DNA from: Salinicoccus carnicancri Crm
GTDB taxonomy: Bacteria > Bacillota > Bacilli > Staphylococcales > Salinicoccaceae
DNA length: 64,000 nt
Direction: 5' to 3'
Assembly: GCF_000330705.1 (NCBI RefSeq)
Contig: NZ_ANAM01000003.1
Coordinates: 62,001-126,000, forward strand
A program made the translations under genes and the position numbers. Under the pieces are notes generated by a model that did no database searches, had not been told where the DNA came from, and saw only the letters and a program-made list of their open reading frames with translations. This document shows positions 24,470-32,923 of this stretch, in pieces (positions within the stretch are counted from its first letter, which is position 1; each line of letters starts with the position of its first letter).

Positions 24470-24557
24470 CGCGTTCACCTCGCTTCCTTCCGTGAACATG
24501 TAAACGTTCATCTTTTCCTTTTATTTCTATATTTTTGGTAATAAAAACCGGTTCCCC

Positions 24558-25904
24558 CTATAGATTCTCTTCATCTTCCGCCATGACGTTGTCCATGTGC
24601 GTCCACACGGGCGCTTCATCGCCTTCGATCAGGCCTCTGTACCAGACGTTGTTCCCGACGAGCACCGTCTGGTCCACATGGAATTTCATGCCGGCGTGGT
24701 GTTCCAAAGTTTCATGCACGTACTGCGCCGGACCACCCCACGGTTCGCTTGCGGCGAATCCGGTATCGTTCAGCATGAATTCCTTTTTGTCCCGATCCAC
24801 GAATGTCAGCGCATGAGACGACGTCTCATCGGCCCGGATCCAGCCGATGACGCCGTCCTCTCCGCTCGGCTTCGTGCTGAGCAGGTAGAACACTTCGAAG
24901 TGGTACGTTGCTTCGCGTTTGACATAGTATACCCGTTTTTTGAATTTATGTGCATGCTCTTTATGGTCGTCGCTGTCCGGAGATGCGAAGATGTCAGTGC
25001 TGTCGCCCTTGAGATGGGCGAGGCGGCTGACGGGCCGGATGGTGTACCCGTGGGAGCGTTCCAGGTCCTGGTCGTCATCGAGCAGCGTCAGGTTGCCGTA
25101 TTTCTTGTACTCGGCTTCAGCCGGATCGCGGTCCATCACTTTCTGGCGGTAGTCGTTACGCTCGTCCTTCGACATGGAACGCCACTTGGAGAGGAAGGAT
25201 TCATACAGCGGCAGGACATCACGCACTTCGCCGAACGCCTTCACACGGCCGAATTCGAGCCACAGTATCTTGTTGCAGAACCGCTTCATCTGGCCGATGG
25301 AGTGGCTGACGAAGATCATCGTCTTGCCCTGGTCCCTGAATTCCATCATCTTTTTGAGGCTTTTCTCGGCGAATGCCTTGTCCCCGACGGACAGTGCTTC
25401 ATCGATGATGAGGACGTCCGGGTCGATGTTGACGCTGATGGCGAATCCGAGGCGTGACTTCATCCCGCTGGAGTAGGACTTGACAGGCATGTCGATGAAG
25501 TTCTCGAGCTCGGAGAACTCGATGATGTCGGGCTCAAGCTCCTTGATCTCATCCTTTGAGAAGCCGAGCATCAGACATTTGAGTTCGATGTTGTCGCGGC
25601 CCGTCAGGTCTTCATTCAGCCCCGCGGCGACCGCAATCAGCGCTGTCTGGCCGTTGACCTGTACATCGCCCCGCGACTCGGGGACGATGCCTGCCAGTAT
25701 GTTGGACAGGGTCGACTTGCCGGAGCCGTTGATGCCGATGAAGCCGACGACGTCACCTTTCTCCGCTTCGAAGTCGACGCCGTTCAAGGCGAAGAACTCC
25801 CTGCCGTGGCCCTTCGGGCTGACGAGATCCAGTATGCGCTCTTTCTGGCTGTCATACACTTTATATTTTTTAGCGACATCTTTCGCTACGATTGCTTTAG
25901 TCAT
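24558..25904 (-). CDS. tarH: Teichoic acid ABC transporter ATPase with C-terminal GW-like extension
   Basis: 448 residues. The N-terminal ~240 form the ATPase: Walker A GINGSGKST, signature YSSGMKSRLGFA, Walker B VLIIDEALS and the switch His in IFVSHS. With TarG it exports finished wall teichoic acid across the membrane. Residues ~320-440 are an extension with repeated GVIGWIRAD / NNVWYRGLI text resembling SH3-like GW repeats; Bacillus TagH is also extended, whereas S. aureus TarH is short. GAGGGGAT precedes ATG 25904. It is 12 bp downstream of tarG. The extension could sense the polymer or bind a partner, but this is inference. Confidence 0.93.
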   Translation of the reverse strand: MTKAIVAKDVAKKYKVYDSQKERILDLVSPKGHGREFFALNGVDFEAEKGDVVGFIGINGSGKSTLSNILAGIVPESRGDVQVNGQTALIAVAAGLNEDLTGRDNIELKCLMLGFSKDEIKELEPDIIEFSELENFIDMPVKSYSSGMKSRLGFAISVNIDPDVLIIDEALSVGDKAFAEKSLKKMMEFRDQGKTMIFVSHSIGQMKRFCNKILWLEFGRVKAFGEVRDVLPLYESFLSKWRSMSKDERNDYRQKVMDRDPAEAEYKKYGNLTLLDDDQDLERSHGYTIRPVSRLAHLKGDSTDIFASPDSDDHKEHAHKFKKRVYYVKREATYHFEVFYLLSTKPSGEDGVIGWIRADETSSHALTFVDRDKKEFMLNDTGFAASEPWGGPAQYVHETLEHHAGMKFHVDQTVLVGNNVWYRGLIEGDEAPVWTHMDNVMAEDEENL

Positions 25905-25916
25905 ACGAATCCCCTC

Positions 25917-26738
25917 TTATAGATAGTCAATGAAATTCCGTCTGAACATCACATGGAGCGTGGCGCCGATGAGCATCATGAGGAAGATGACACCCCAGAA
26001 GTAGAGTGACTGTTCCCAGTGCGTCACGATATACCACTCGGTCCCGAAGAACACGGAACGGTACCCTTCGATCAGGTACAGCAGCGGATTCAGCTGCATG
26101 AGCTTCATGATCAGCGGGAAATCCGACAGCAGCGACAGCGGCCACAGGACGCCCGATACATAGAGCAGCATGCGCAGCAGTGAGTTCAACAGCAGGTGCA
26201 CATCACGCACGAGCGTCGACAGTGTCGATGTGATCAGTGAAAAGGCGAATATCAGGGCATAGGTCCCGATTACAAAGTAGATCAGCTGCAGGTAGTATAT
26301 GTTGACGTAGTAGCCTGCCAGCTGGAACACCAGGAACGCCAGGAACAGCATGATGACGTGCGTATAGAACTTGGAGAATATCGTAATGTTCGGTATGGCA
26401 CTGAGCGGGAAGCTCATCTTTGAGAGCATCTTGAGCCGCCGGTATATGGACTTCGACGCCTCGATGCTCCCCTGGAAGAAGAACGTCCAGACGATGAAGC
26501 CGATGGCGAGCCAGTAGAAGAACGGCACTTTTGTACCGCCCATCTCGATCGGCTCCCGCTGGCGCAGCGTCCCGAAGACGAACCAGTAGATCATGATGCT
26601 GATCACCGGTGTGAGCACTTCCCACACGATGCCGAGGTAGTTATTCTGGTTTTTGCTTTTCATGTCGTACAGGGACATCCTTCTTATAAGATAGAAGTTT
26701 TTGAACTGTTCCTGCAGGACGATCCATAAGGATTTCAT
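25917..26738 (-). CDS. tarG: Teichoic acid ABC transporter permease
   Basis: 273 residues, ABC-2 type permease with six hydrophobic segments and an N-terminal amphipathic start (LWIVLQEQFKNFYLIRRMSLYDMKSKNQNNYLG). The conserved GIVWEVLTPVISIMIYWFVFG and the end NPLLYLIEGYRSVFFG are typical of TagG/TarG/Wzm. It forms the channel that exports undecaprenyl-linked teichoic acid with TarH as the motor. It is the second gene of the minus-strand operon, 36 bp after the tarF-like gene. Confidence 0.93.
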   Translation of the reverse strand: MKSLWIVLQEQFKNFYLIRRMSLYDMKSKNQNNYLGIVWEVLTPVISIMIYWFVFGTLRQREPIEMGGTKVPFFYWLAIGFIVWTFFFQGSIEASKSIYRRLKMLSKMSFPLSAIPNITIFSKFYTHVIMLFLAFLVFQLAGYYVNIYYLQLIYFVIGTYALIFAFSLITSTLSTLVRDVHLLLNSLLRMLLYVSGVLWPLSLLSDFPLIMKLMQLNPLLYLIEGYRSVFFGTEWYIVTHWEQSLYFWGVIFLMMLIGATLHVMFRRNFIDYL

Positions 26739-26774
26739 TCTTTTCTCACAACCATTCCATTCATCGTTGTTGAA

Positions 26775-27956
26775 TTATACAATTTTCTTTTTCAAATGAC
26801 AAACGACATCCTCCATCACGCGCTGTGATGCGTTTCCGTCCTCGAGAGAGGTGAACCGTTCCCGGAATTCCCCCGTCTCAAACCTGTCCGTATCCGGGTG
26901 CTTTATCTCTCGGATCAGCGCATCCGTCGTCTGGACCAGCGGCCCCGGCGCCAGCCGTTCGAAATCGAAGTAGAAGCCGCGGAGCTTGTCGCGGTACTGG
27001 TCGATGTCATACGTATAGAAGATCATCGGGCGCCTGAGGTTCGCATAGTCGAAGAACACCGACGAGTAGTCGGTGACCAGCATGTCGGAGATGACATACA
27101 GGTCGCGGATGTCCCCGTGCTTTGAGAAGTCATACAAGAATCCATTATACTGCTTTATGTCGAGATTTTCACTTACGAGGTAGTGCATGCGCAGGATGAT
27201 GATGTATTCACCGCCGAGTTCCCGCTGCATCTTTTCCACATCGAACTGCAGGTCGAACCTGTATCTGCCGCGGCCGTGGAAGCTGTCATCCCGCCACGTC
27301 GGCGCGTACAGGATGATCTTCCTGTCAGTCGGCAGGCCGAGCACCTTCTTGATATTATCCGTGGTCCCGGCATCACTGGCCGAGAATAAAAAATCATTGC
27401 GCGGATAGCCCGTCTCGAGCATTTCCCCGCCGAAGCCGAATGCGCGGCGGAATATGTCCGATGAATAGCGGTTGGGGGAGATGAGGTAATCCCACTTGGA
27501 CGCCTCCTTCGTGAAATTCCTGCGGTAGCTCCTTGTATCCGTCCCCGGCATGTGGACGGTCTCTATATCCGTCCCCAGCTTTTTGAGGGGTGTGCCGTGC
27601 CATGTCTGCAGATATGTTGTACCATGGGGTTTTGGTATCCACAGCGGCAGACGGCTGTTCGTAATCCAGAGGGTGGCTTTATTCATCTGGATCATCCACG
27701 AAAGAGAGAAGCGTTTGATATAGGGGACGTCCGCTTCCTCGAACACATGTGCACTGTTCCTGTCCGCGCTCCAGACCAGTGTGTACTCCGGGTGCGCGAT
27801 CGACATGTATTCGTAGAGCGCCCGCGGGTTGTCGCTGTACTGCCTGCCGAGGAAGCTTTCGAACATGATGAGCCTATGGTCTTTTTTTACTGTCCTGCCG
27901 CACAATGCGAACAGTTTACGATAGAGGAAAAATACTGCTTTCTTTAAAAATTTCAC
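26775..27956 (-). CDS. tarF: CDP-glycerol glycerophosphotransferase, TarF/TagF-like
   Basis: About 393 residues, a CDP-glycerol:poly(glycerophosphate) transferase-family enzyme: an N-terminal membrane-binding helix, then TWHGTPLKKLG with the catalytic His, ILYAPTWRD, and DMLVTDYSSVFFDYA, where the second His/Asp site and CDP-binding residues lie. Length fits staphylococcal TarF (~390) and not the 750-residue Bacillus TagF. The GTG at 27956 has AGGTG eight bases upstream; the GTG at 27965 overlaps that site. TarF adds a glycerol phosphate to the TarB product, but from sequence alone a full polymerase activity cannot be excluded. First gene of the minus operon, divergent from tarD. Confidence 0.82.
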   Translation of the reverse strand: MKFLKKAVFFLYRKLFALCGRTVKKDHRLIMFESFLGRQYSDNPRALYEYMSIAHPEYTLVWSADRNSAHVFEEADVPYIKRFSLSWMIQMNKATLWITNSRLPLWIPKPHGTTYLQTWHGTPLKKLGTDIETVHMPGTDTRSYRRNFTKEASKWDYLISPNRYSSDIFRRAFGFGGEMLETGYPRNDFLFSASDAGTTDNIKKVLGLPTDRKIILYAPTWRDDSFHGRGRYRFDLQFDVEKMQRELGGEYIIILRMHYLVSENLDIKQYNGFLYDFSKHGDIRDLYVISDMLVTDYSSVFFDYANLRRPMIFYTYDIDQYRDKLRGFYFDFERLAPGPLVQTTDALIREIKHPDTDRFETGEFRERFTSLEDGNASQRVMEDVVCHLKKKIV

Positions 27957-28020
27957 TGGAATCACACCTAATAATTATACTTTTTCTGATTTTATGTTAT
28001 AATCATTAATAATCTTTACA

Positions 28021-28066
28021 AAAGATTAATCTTATCTTTACAATTATACCATGTCCACATGGACAT
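28021..28066. promoter_or_regulatory. Palindromes in the tarF / tarD divergent region
   Basis: Two palindromes lie between the divergent tar operons: AAGATTAATCTT (28022-28033) and ATGTCCA-CA-TGGACAT (28051-28066), the latter flanked on both sides by TTATACC. The second is 39 bases before tarD and is well placed to control it. No known binding consensus was recognised. Confidence 0.5.
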
Positions 28067-28104
28067 TATACCAGAGGTAGAGAGGTATATTGGGAGGAAT
28101 AGAA

Positions 28105-28533
28105 ATGAAAAACCAAAATGTTAGACAAATGAAACCAAAAAGAAAAGTGATTACTTACGGCACATTCGATCTGCTCCATATGGGACATATCAATATCCTT
28201 CGCCGTGCTAAAGAACGTGGTGACTATCTGGTGGTCGCTGTATCTTCCGACGAATTCAACAAACTCAAGCATAAAGAAGCCTATTACTCATATGAAGACA
28301 GAAAAGCGATCCTTGAAGCGATCAAGTATGTAGACGAAGTCATCCCTGAGCACAACTGGGGCCAGAAGGTCAAAGACGTCCAGAAGCACGATATCGACGT
28401 GTTTGTCATGGGTGACGACTGGAAAGGCGAATTCGACTTCCTGAGGGAATACTGTGAAGTCGTGTACCTTGCGAGAACAAGCGGCGTATCCACGACGAAG
28501 ACGAAGCAAGAGCTGTCCAAGAAACATGGTTAG
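28105..28533 (+). CDS. tarD: Glycerol-3-phosphate cytidylyltransferase
   Basis: Makes CDP-glycerol from CTP and glycerol-3-phosphate, the donor used by TarB and TarF. The nucleotidyltransferase HxGH motif is in YGTFDLLHMGHINILRRAKERGD, the KLKHKEAYYSYEDRK loop binds glycerol phosphate, and RTSGVSTTK carries the second signature. 142 residues, about ten longer at the N-terminus than S. aureus TarD. GGGAGGAAT precedes ATG 28105. The final codons overlap the start of tarB, indicating coupled translation. Confidence 0.95.
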   Translation: MKNQNVRQMKPKRKVITYGTFDLLHMGHINILRRAKERGDYLVVAVSSDEFNKLKHKEAYYSYEDRKAILEAIKYVDEVIPEHNWGQKVKDVQKHDIDVFVMGDDWKGEFDFLREYCEVVYLARTSGVSTTKTKQELSKKHG

Positions 28534-29689
28534 GGAAGCGGCAATCAATCTGTATCTGGCCATAACGAAGGTGATCTTCAATCTGTTCAGGTCACTTCCG
28601 GTACAGGAAAAGACAGTGATGATTGCATCTTTCGGCGATAATATTCAGTACGTTTTGGATGAAGTGCATGCGCGCACTTCATCCAAAATTGTTTTACTGA
28701 AGGATTCCAGATGCAACTATGCTTTCAGGAACGCAGACGACAGGAACACCATACGCTTCGTGCCTGTTAATATCCCGGGAAGCATCAGGGGACTCTATCA
28801 TCTTGCCACGGCCAGGCACATCTTCGTCGACAACTACCAGGTCGTGCTTGCTTCATGCGATTTCAGGGAGGGGCAGACATGCGTCCAGCTCTGGCATGCA
28901 GACGGGGCGGTCAAACTGTTCGGTTTCAAGGACAAGGCCACCATCGAACGCACACCATCCGCACAGAAGCGGTTCAAACAGGTGTATGAAAATTTCCATA
29001 AAGTCGTCGTCAGCTCCGACGACATGGGATGGATCTTCGAAGAGGCATTCGATATAAGCCATGAAAACCTGCTCAAGACCGGCATGCCCCGGACCGATTT
29101 CTTCTATAATGAAGATAAGATGCAGCGCGCCGCGGACAAACTCCACCGGCAGCTTCCACACCTTGCGGGCAGGCAGGTCATCCTGTACGCACCGACATTC
29201 AGGGAAGGGCGCTTCAAAGTCGATGAGCTCCGTCTCAACATCAGGAATCTCAAAAAGGGGCTGTCCGAAGACCATCATCTGCTGCTGAAACTCCATCCCG
29301 CCGTCACTTCGGGCGGCAGATGGGACGACGACTTCGTCACTGACGTCTCCCACGGCTTCGACATCTTCGAACTGCTGGCCATTACAGACATACTTGTCAC
29401 GGACTACTCATCCATCCCGTTCGAATTCGCAATACTCGGCCGGCCGATGATCTTCTATCCGTACGACCTCGAAGAATACGTCAGCACCCGCGGCATCTGG
29501 TTCGACTACGAAACATTCGTCCCCGGTCCCGTCGTCTACCATTCCAGCGAAATGATCGACGTCATCCGCCGCGAAGCATTCCGGCTCGAGAAAGTCCTTC
29601 TTTTCGACGAAACATGGAACAAGTACGCCGACGGCAGATCCACAGAAAAGTTGATAACCAGACTATACAAAGATGCAGCCCCGAGATAG
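28526..29689 (+). CDS. tarB: Primase-type CDP-glycerol glycerophosphotransferase
   Basis: 387 residues, TagB/TarB-like: adds the first glycerol phosphate to ManNAc-GlcNAc-PP-undecaprenol on the inner membrane face. Visible blocks: an N-terminal amphipathic membrane helix, CVQLWHADGAVKLFGFKD (family HGT/HAxG site, catalytic His), VILYAPTFREG, LLLKLHPAV and DILVTDYSSIPFEFA. ATG 28526 overlaps the tarD stop by eight bases (ATGGTTAG). An in-frame extension back to 28454 lies wholly within tarD and is rejected. Distinguished from the tarF-like paralogue by the WHADG motif and its tarD neighbour. Confidence 0.9.
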   Translation: MVREAAINLYLAITKVIFNLFRSLPVQEKTVMIASFGDNIQYVLDEVHARTSSKIVLLKDSRCNYAFRNADDRNTIRFVPVNIPGSIRGLYHLATARHIFVDNYQVVLASCDFREGQTCVQLWHADGAVKLFGFKDKATIERTPSAQKRFKQVYENFHKVVVSSDDMGWIFEEAFDISHENLLKTGMPRTDFFYNEDKMQRAADKLHRQLPHLAGRQVILYAPTFREGRFKVDELRLNIRNLKKGLSEDHHLLLKLHPAVTSGGRWDDDFVTDVSHGFDIFELLAITDILVTDYSSIPFEFAILGRPMIFYPYDLEEYVSTRGIWFDYETFVPGPVVYHSSEMIDVIRREAFRLEKVLLFDETWNKYADGRSTEKLITRLYKDAAPR

Positions 29690-29710
29690 AGTCACGGGGC
29701 TGCTTTTTTG
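29675..29710 (+). terminator. Terminator of the tarD-tarB operon
   Basis: GCAGCCCCG pairs with CGGGGCTGC (29675-29683, 29695-29703), then TTTTTT. The stem overlaps the tarB stop codon. Confidence 0.9.
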
Positions 29711-29852
29711 CGGCATAAAGAGCGGAATGCCTGGATGAAGGCCGCCATCATCAATGAGCGGCCCCCGTTTCAGTTACCAAGGCCGTCACACCGCTTTGCT
29801 GGCCGCCGTTTTCCGCGGGCGATGCCCATATAAAGATAGATGAGCATGCAAA

Positions 29853-29880
29853 AAGGGAATCACGACAACGTGATTCCCTT
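29853..29880 (-). terminator. Terminator of the LysM-CHAP gene
   Basis: AAGGGAATCAC pairs with GTGATTCCCTT around a 6-base loop; on the minus strand TTTTTGC follows. It is 14 bases past the stop of the wall hydrolase gene. Confidence 0.85.
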
Positions 29881-29893
29881 CATATATGTGTTA

Positions 29894-32263
29894 TTAATGG
29901 ATGAAGTTATGTGAAGAAACTTCGTAGGCATCGATGGTCCTCATCGTTTTGTTGCCCGGGCCGCCGCTCCAGTTCATTTCAGAAACTAGGATCGAACCGT
30001 CGGAATTGATCTTCTCAACTACAGCTACGTGACCTGAGCCCCAAGCGCCGTTAGTCCATGCATTGGACTGGACGATGGCACCGACAGAAGGGGAGTTGTT
30101 GACATTAAGTCCCTGGCTTCTCGCTGCACTAGCCCAGTTGGAAGCATCACCCCACTGATTGCTGACAGGTTTGCCCATTTGCTGGCGGCGTTCGTATACA
30201 TACCAAGTGCAGTCCCCGTCGAGGTACCAGTTCTCACCGTATGAAGCAGGTGACGGTGCCTGAGCTTCCTCTTCAGCCTCTTCCTCGGCCGCTGCCTCTT
30301 CCTCAGCCTGACGCTGTGCCTCGGCTTCTTCCGCTGCGCGTTGCTCGGCTGCTTCCTGCTCAGCCTGGCGCTGCGCTTCCGCTTCTTCCGCCGCGCGTTG
30401 TTCGGCCGCTTCCTGCTCAGCCTGGCGCTGCGCTTCGGCTTCTTCCGCTGCGCGTTGCTCGGCTGCTTCCTGCTCAGCCTGGCGCTGCGCTTCGGCTTCT
30501 TCCGCTGCGCGTTGCTCGGCTGCTTCCTGCTCAGCCTGACGCTGTGCCTCGGCTTCTTCCGCTGCGCGTTGTTCGGCTGCTTCCTGCTCAGCCTGACGCT
30601 GTGCTTCCGCTTCTTCCGCCGCGCGTTGTTCGGCCGCTTCCTGCTCAGCCTGACGCTGTGCCTCGGCTTCTTCCGCTTCACGTTGCTCGGCTGCTTCCTG
30701 CTCAGCCTGACGCTGTGCTTCGGCTTCTTCCGCTTCACGTTGCTCAGCGGCTTCCTGTTCCGCCTGACGCTGTGCCTCGGCTTCTTCCGCCGCGCGTTGT
30801 TCGGCCGCTTCCTGTTCCGCCTTTTCCTGAGCTGCGATTTCCTCTTCAGTCGGTTCTTCTTCTACTGGTGGGGCCGCCTCTTCTTCGGTTGTCTCCTCAG
30901 TCACCGCTTCAGCCGTTTCTTCCTCGGCCGGTTCAGTTTCTTCAGTAGTCTCTTCTTCGACAGCCTCTTCTGTAGCTTCTTCTTCGGCCGCTTGTTGCTC
31001 AGCTTCAAGTTGAGCGGCTTCCTCGGCGGCCTGGCGTTCAGCTTCAGCCTGTTCCTCAGCTTCCTGCTGTGCAGCGGCTTTCTCTTCGGCAGCCCTTTGT
31101 GCTTCCGCTTCCTCGGCTGCAGCCTGTTCTTCTGCTGCACGTTCTTCTTCAGCCTGTTCTTCCGCCTCAGCATCAGTGTCCTCTTCAGCCGGTGCTTCTT
31201 CTTCGGTTGTCTCCTCAGTCACCGCTTCAGCCGTTTCTTCCTCGGCCGGTTCAGTTTCCTCAGCAGTCTCTTCTTCGACAGCTTCTTCTGTGGATTCCTC
31301 TTCAGCCGCTTGTTGTTCAGCTTCAAGTTGAGCGGCTTCCTCGGCGGCCTGGCGTTCAGCCTCAGCCTGTTCCTCAGCCTCCTGCTGTGCAGCGGCTTCC
31401 TCTTCGGCAGCTCTTTGCGCTTCCGCTTCCTCTGCTTCCGCCTGTTCTTCCGCCTCAGCATCAGTGTCCTCTTCAACCGGAGCTTCCGTTTCCTGTTCGA
31501 CAACCGCATCAGGATTAACATTCAGTTCCTGACCCGGGAAGATGAGATGATCTGTGATGCCATTCAGGCTCATCAGCGTACGGTAGCTCATGCCGAACTC
31601 GCTCGCCACGCGGCCGATGGTATCGCCCGGTTTGACTGTATATGTGTCGGCGTCTGTATCAACTGCCGGAGTCTCTTCGGCTTCAACTTCCTCGCTGGCA
31701 TCAGCCTCAGGTTCAGCTTCCTCTGCGGGCTCGGCTTCAGGCTGTTCAGTTTCGACGGGTTCTTCGGCAGGCTCGACTTCAACAGCCGGTTCAGCCGGAA
31801 CCCCGGATGCCGGTTCTTCTTCAACTTCAGTATCAGCTGCAGGTTCAAGCGTCTGAGCAGGTGTCTTCACCTCAGGTACTGATGTCTGTTCTTCAGAACT
31901 TTCACCGATGGTAAGTTCCTGGTTCACCAAAATGAGATCAGTAGTCAGATTGTTCCAACCCTTCAATTCATCAACTGTAACATTGTTCTTCAAAGCAATG
32001 CCCCATAGGGTGTCACCGGACTTTACCTTATATGTAATAACTTCCTTCTCTTCCTCAAGTTCGAGCGTCTGATTCACTAAAATAACATCTGAAGACAGGT
32101 TGTTGTATTGCTTCAGCTGGTCCACCGTCAGATTGTTGTCGTTACCGATCTTCCAGAGGGAATCCCCCGGCTGGACCGTGTAGCTTTTCGCAGATGCGTC
32201 GTCGGATAACCCATACGCTGAAATTGCTGCTGTCGCTGTGAGTGCCGTAACTAATTTTTTCAT
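29894..32263 (-). CDS. Secreted LysM3-CHAP cell wall hydrolase with long repeat linker
   Basis: 789 residues. Signal peptide ~1-25 (ending ASA). LysM peptidoglycan-binding domains lie near residues 27-70, 76-119 and 208-252 (SYTVQPGDSLWKI, TYKVKSGDTLWGI, TYTVKPGDTIGRV). A Glu/Ala/Gln-rich linker of about 400 residues includes a ~95-residue block present twice and nine 19-residue AEQEAAEQR-type repeats. The last ~115 residues are a CHAP amidase/endopeptidase with Cys in DGDCTWYVYERR, His in GSGHVAVVE and the closing MNWSGG/NFIH text, as in SsaA/Sle1-type staphylococcal autolysins. Expected role: cutting peptidoglycan during growth or separation. The linker looks like a long alpha-helix that could span the wall and capsule. 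Confidence 0.9.
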   Translation of the reverse strand: MKKLVTALTATAAISAYGLSDDASAKSYTVQPGDSLWKIGNDNNLTVDQLKQYNNLSSDVILVNQTLELEEEKEVITYKVKSGDTLWGIALKNNVTVDELKGWNNLTTDLILVNQELTIGESSEEQTSVPEVKTPAQTLEPAADTEVEEEPASGVPAEPAVEVEPAEEPVETEQPEAEPAEEAEPEADASEEVEAEETPAVDTDADTYTVKPGDTIGRVASEFGMSYRTLMSLNGITDHLIFPGQELNVNPDAVVEQETEAPVEEDTDAEAEEQAEAEEAEAQRAAEEEAAAQQEAEEQAEAERQAAEEAAQLEAEQQAAEEESTEEAVEEETAEETEPAEEETAEAVTEETTEEEAPAEEDTDAEAEEQAEEERAAEEQAAAEEAEAQRAAEEKAAAQQEAEEQAEAERQAAEEAAQLEAEQQAAEEEATEEAVEEETTEETEPAEEETAEAVTEETTEEEAAPPVEEEPTEEEIAAQEKAEQEAAEQRAAEEAEAQRQAEQEAAEQREAEEAEAQRQAEQEAAEQREAEEAEAQRQAEQEAAEQRAAEEAEAQRQAEQEAAEQRAAEEAEAQRQAEQEAAEQRAAEEAEAQRQAEQEAAEQRAAEEAEAQRQAEQEAAEQRAAEEAEAQRQAEQEAAEQRAAEEAEAQRQAEEEAAAEEEAEEEAQAPSPASYGENWYLDGDCTWYVYERRQQMGKPVSNQWGDASNWASAARSQGLNVNNSPSVGAIVQSNAWTNGAWGSGHVAVVEKINSDGSILVSEMNWSGGPGNKTMRTIDAYEVSSHNFIH

Positions 32264-32339
32264 AGATTGCTTATCCCCCAGATTTGTTAGTTTTTGCGCA
32301 TAACTTTATCAAATTTTCAAATTACTATAACACTTTACA

Positions 32340-32356
32340 TACTAACAAAGTTAGTA
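32340..32356. promoter_or_regulatory. TACTAAC-AAA-GTTAGTA inverted repeat
   Basis: A perfect 7-bp inverted repeat with a 3-base centre, 77 bases upstream of the hydrolase start and beside the WalR-like box. Likely an operator; the protein is unknown. Confidence 0.45.
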
Positions 32357-32370
32357 GGAGGAAAAAGCGT

Positions 32371-32387
32371 TGTAACACAAATGTAAT
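32371..32387. promoter_or_regulatory. Candidate WalR (YycF) box
   Basis: TGTAAC-ACAAA-TGTAAT matches the WalR consensus TGTWAH-N5-TGTWAH exactly. WalKR controls autolysin genes in staphylococci and bacilli, and the only nearby candidate target is the LysM-CHAP hydrolase. The repeat points away from the gene, which is less usual. Confidence 0.5.
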
Positions 32388-32582
32388 ATAATTAAAATAT
32401 TATATTCATATAACAAAAGGAAATTTACCAAATGGCAATGTTTGGGGGAATGAAAACCATACCCTGCCGTATCTCTCTTAGGCACAGCGGGGCGCTCACC
32501 GCACCCCGAAACGTTTGGAATATGCCTCAAAAGGTATATTGAAAAGAAAAGGCGCCGTCCAACCAGAAAGAGGCAGGTAAAA

Positions 32583-32923
32583 TGGATTTTACAGAACGTT
32601 ATGTCTAACAGAGATCTTCGACAGAGCCGGAGTTCAAAAAGTTGCAGGATGATCCGTTGGTCGTCCGAAAACAGGAACTCCGCGCGCAACTGATTGCACT
32701 GAGACTCAGCCTGGACCTTACTCAAAAAGAGTTTGCAGACCTGACAGGGGTCCAGCAGTCACTGGTCTCCCGTTTGGAGAACGGCAGCCACAACATCATC
32801 ATAGAACGGCTTCAGGAAATATTGGTAAGGAGCAACACAGGTGCCAGATTGAAGAAGAAAAGGATTGAAATGACTGAATATAATTTTAAAAAGGGGAGTT
32901 GTAAGAATGAGGATTGGAAATGA
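32583..32923 (+). pseudogene. Decayed XRE-family HTH regulator
   Basis: ATG 32583 follows a plausible AGGCAGG site but reads MDFTERYV and then stops. A different frame continues EIFDRA, and the frame from about 32609 gives EPEFKKLQDDPLVVRKQELRAQL and the clear HTH core LDLTQKEFADLTGVQQSLVSRLENGSHN. Frame changes in the first 40 codons plus an abnormal basic tail indicate a broken gene. The HTH domain itself is intact and could still be made from the TTG at 32642 if a ribosome site exists; none is evident. It precedes an antitoxin-like pseudogene, suggesting a lost toxin-antitoxin or regulator pair. Confidence 0.6.

Larger units (their letters stand above)
32264..32582. other. Regulatory intergenic region upstream of the LysM-CHAP gene
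   Basis: No coding sequence is supported here. It holds the inverted repeat at 32340-32356 and the WalR-like box at 32371-32387, both upstream of the minus-strand hydrolase gene. The part from about 32400 to 32580 shows nothing recognisable and leads into the decayed HTH gene. Confidence 0.5.

Noticed and set aside
28454-28525. Upstream extension of tarB
   Set aside because: Lies wholly inside tarD; ATG 28526 at the tarD stop is the natural coupled start.
30341-31882. 513-residue hydrophobic plus-strand frame
   Set aside because: Antisense shadow of the repetitive LysM-CHAP linker; the Leu/Phe repeats mirror Glu/Ala/Gln codons.
32400-32580. Remnant of a toxin gene next to the decayed HTH/Phd genes
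   Set aside because: No frame gave convincing toxin-like text, so no claim is made.
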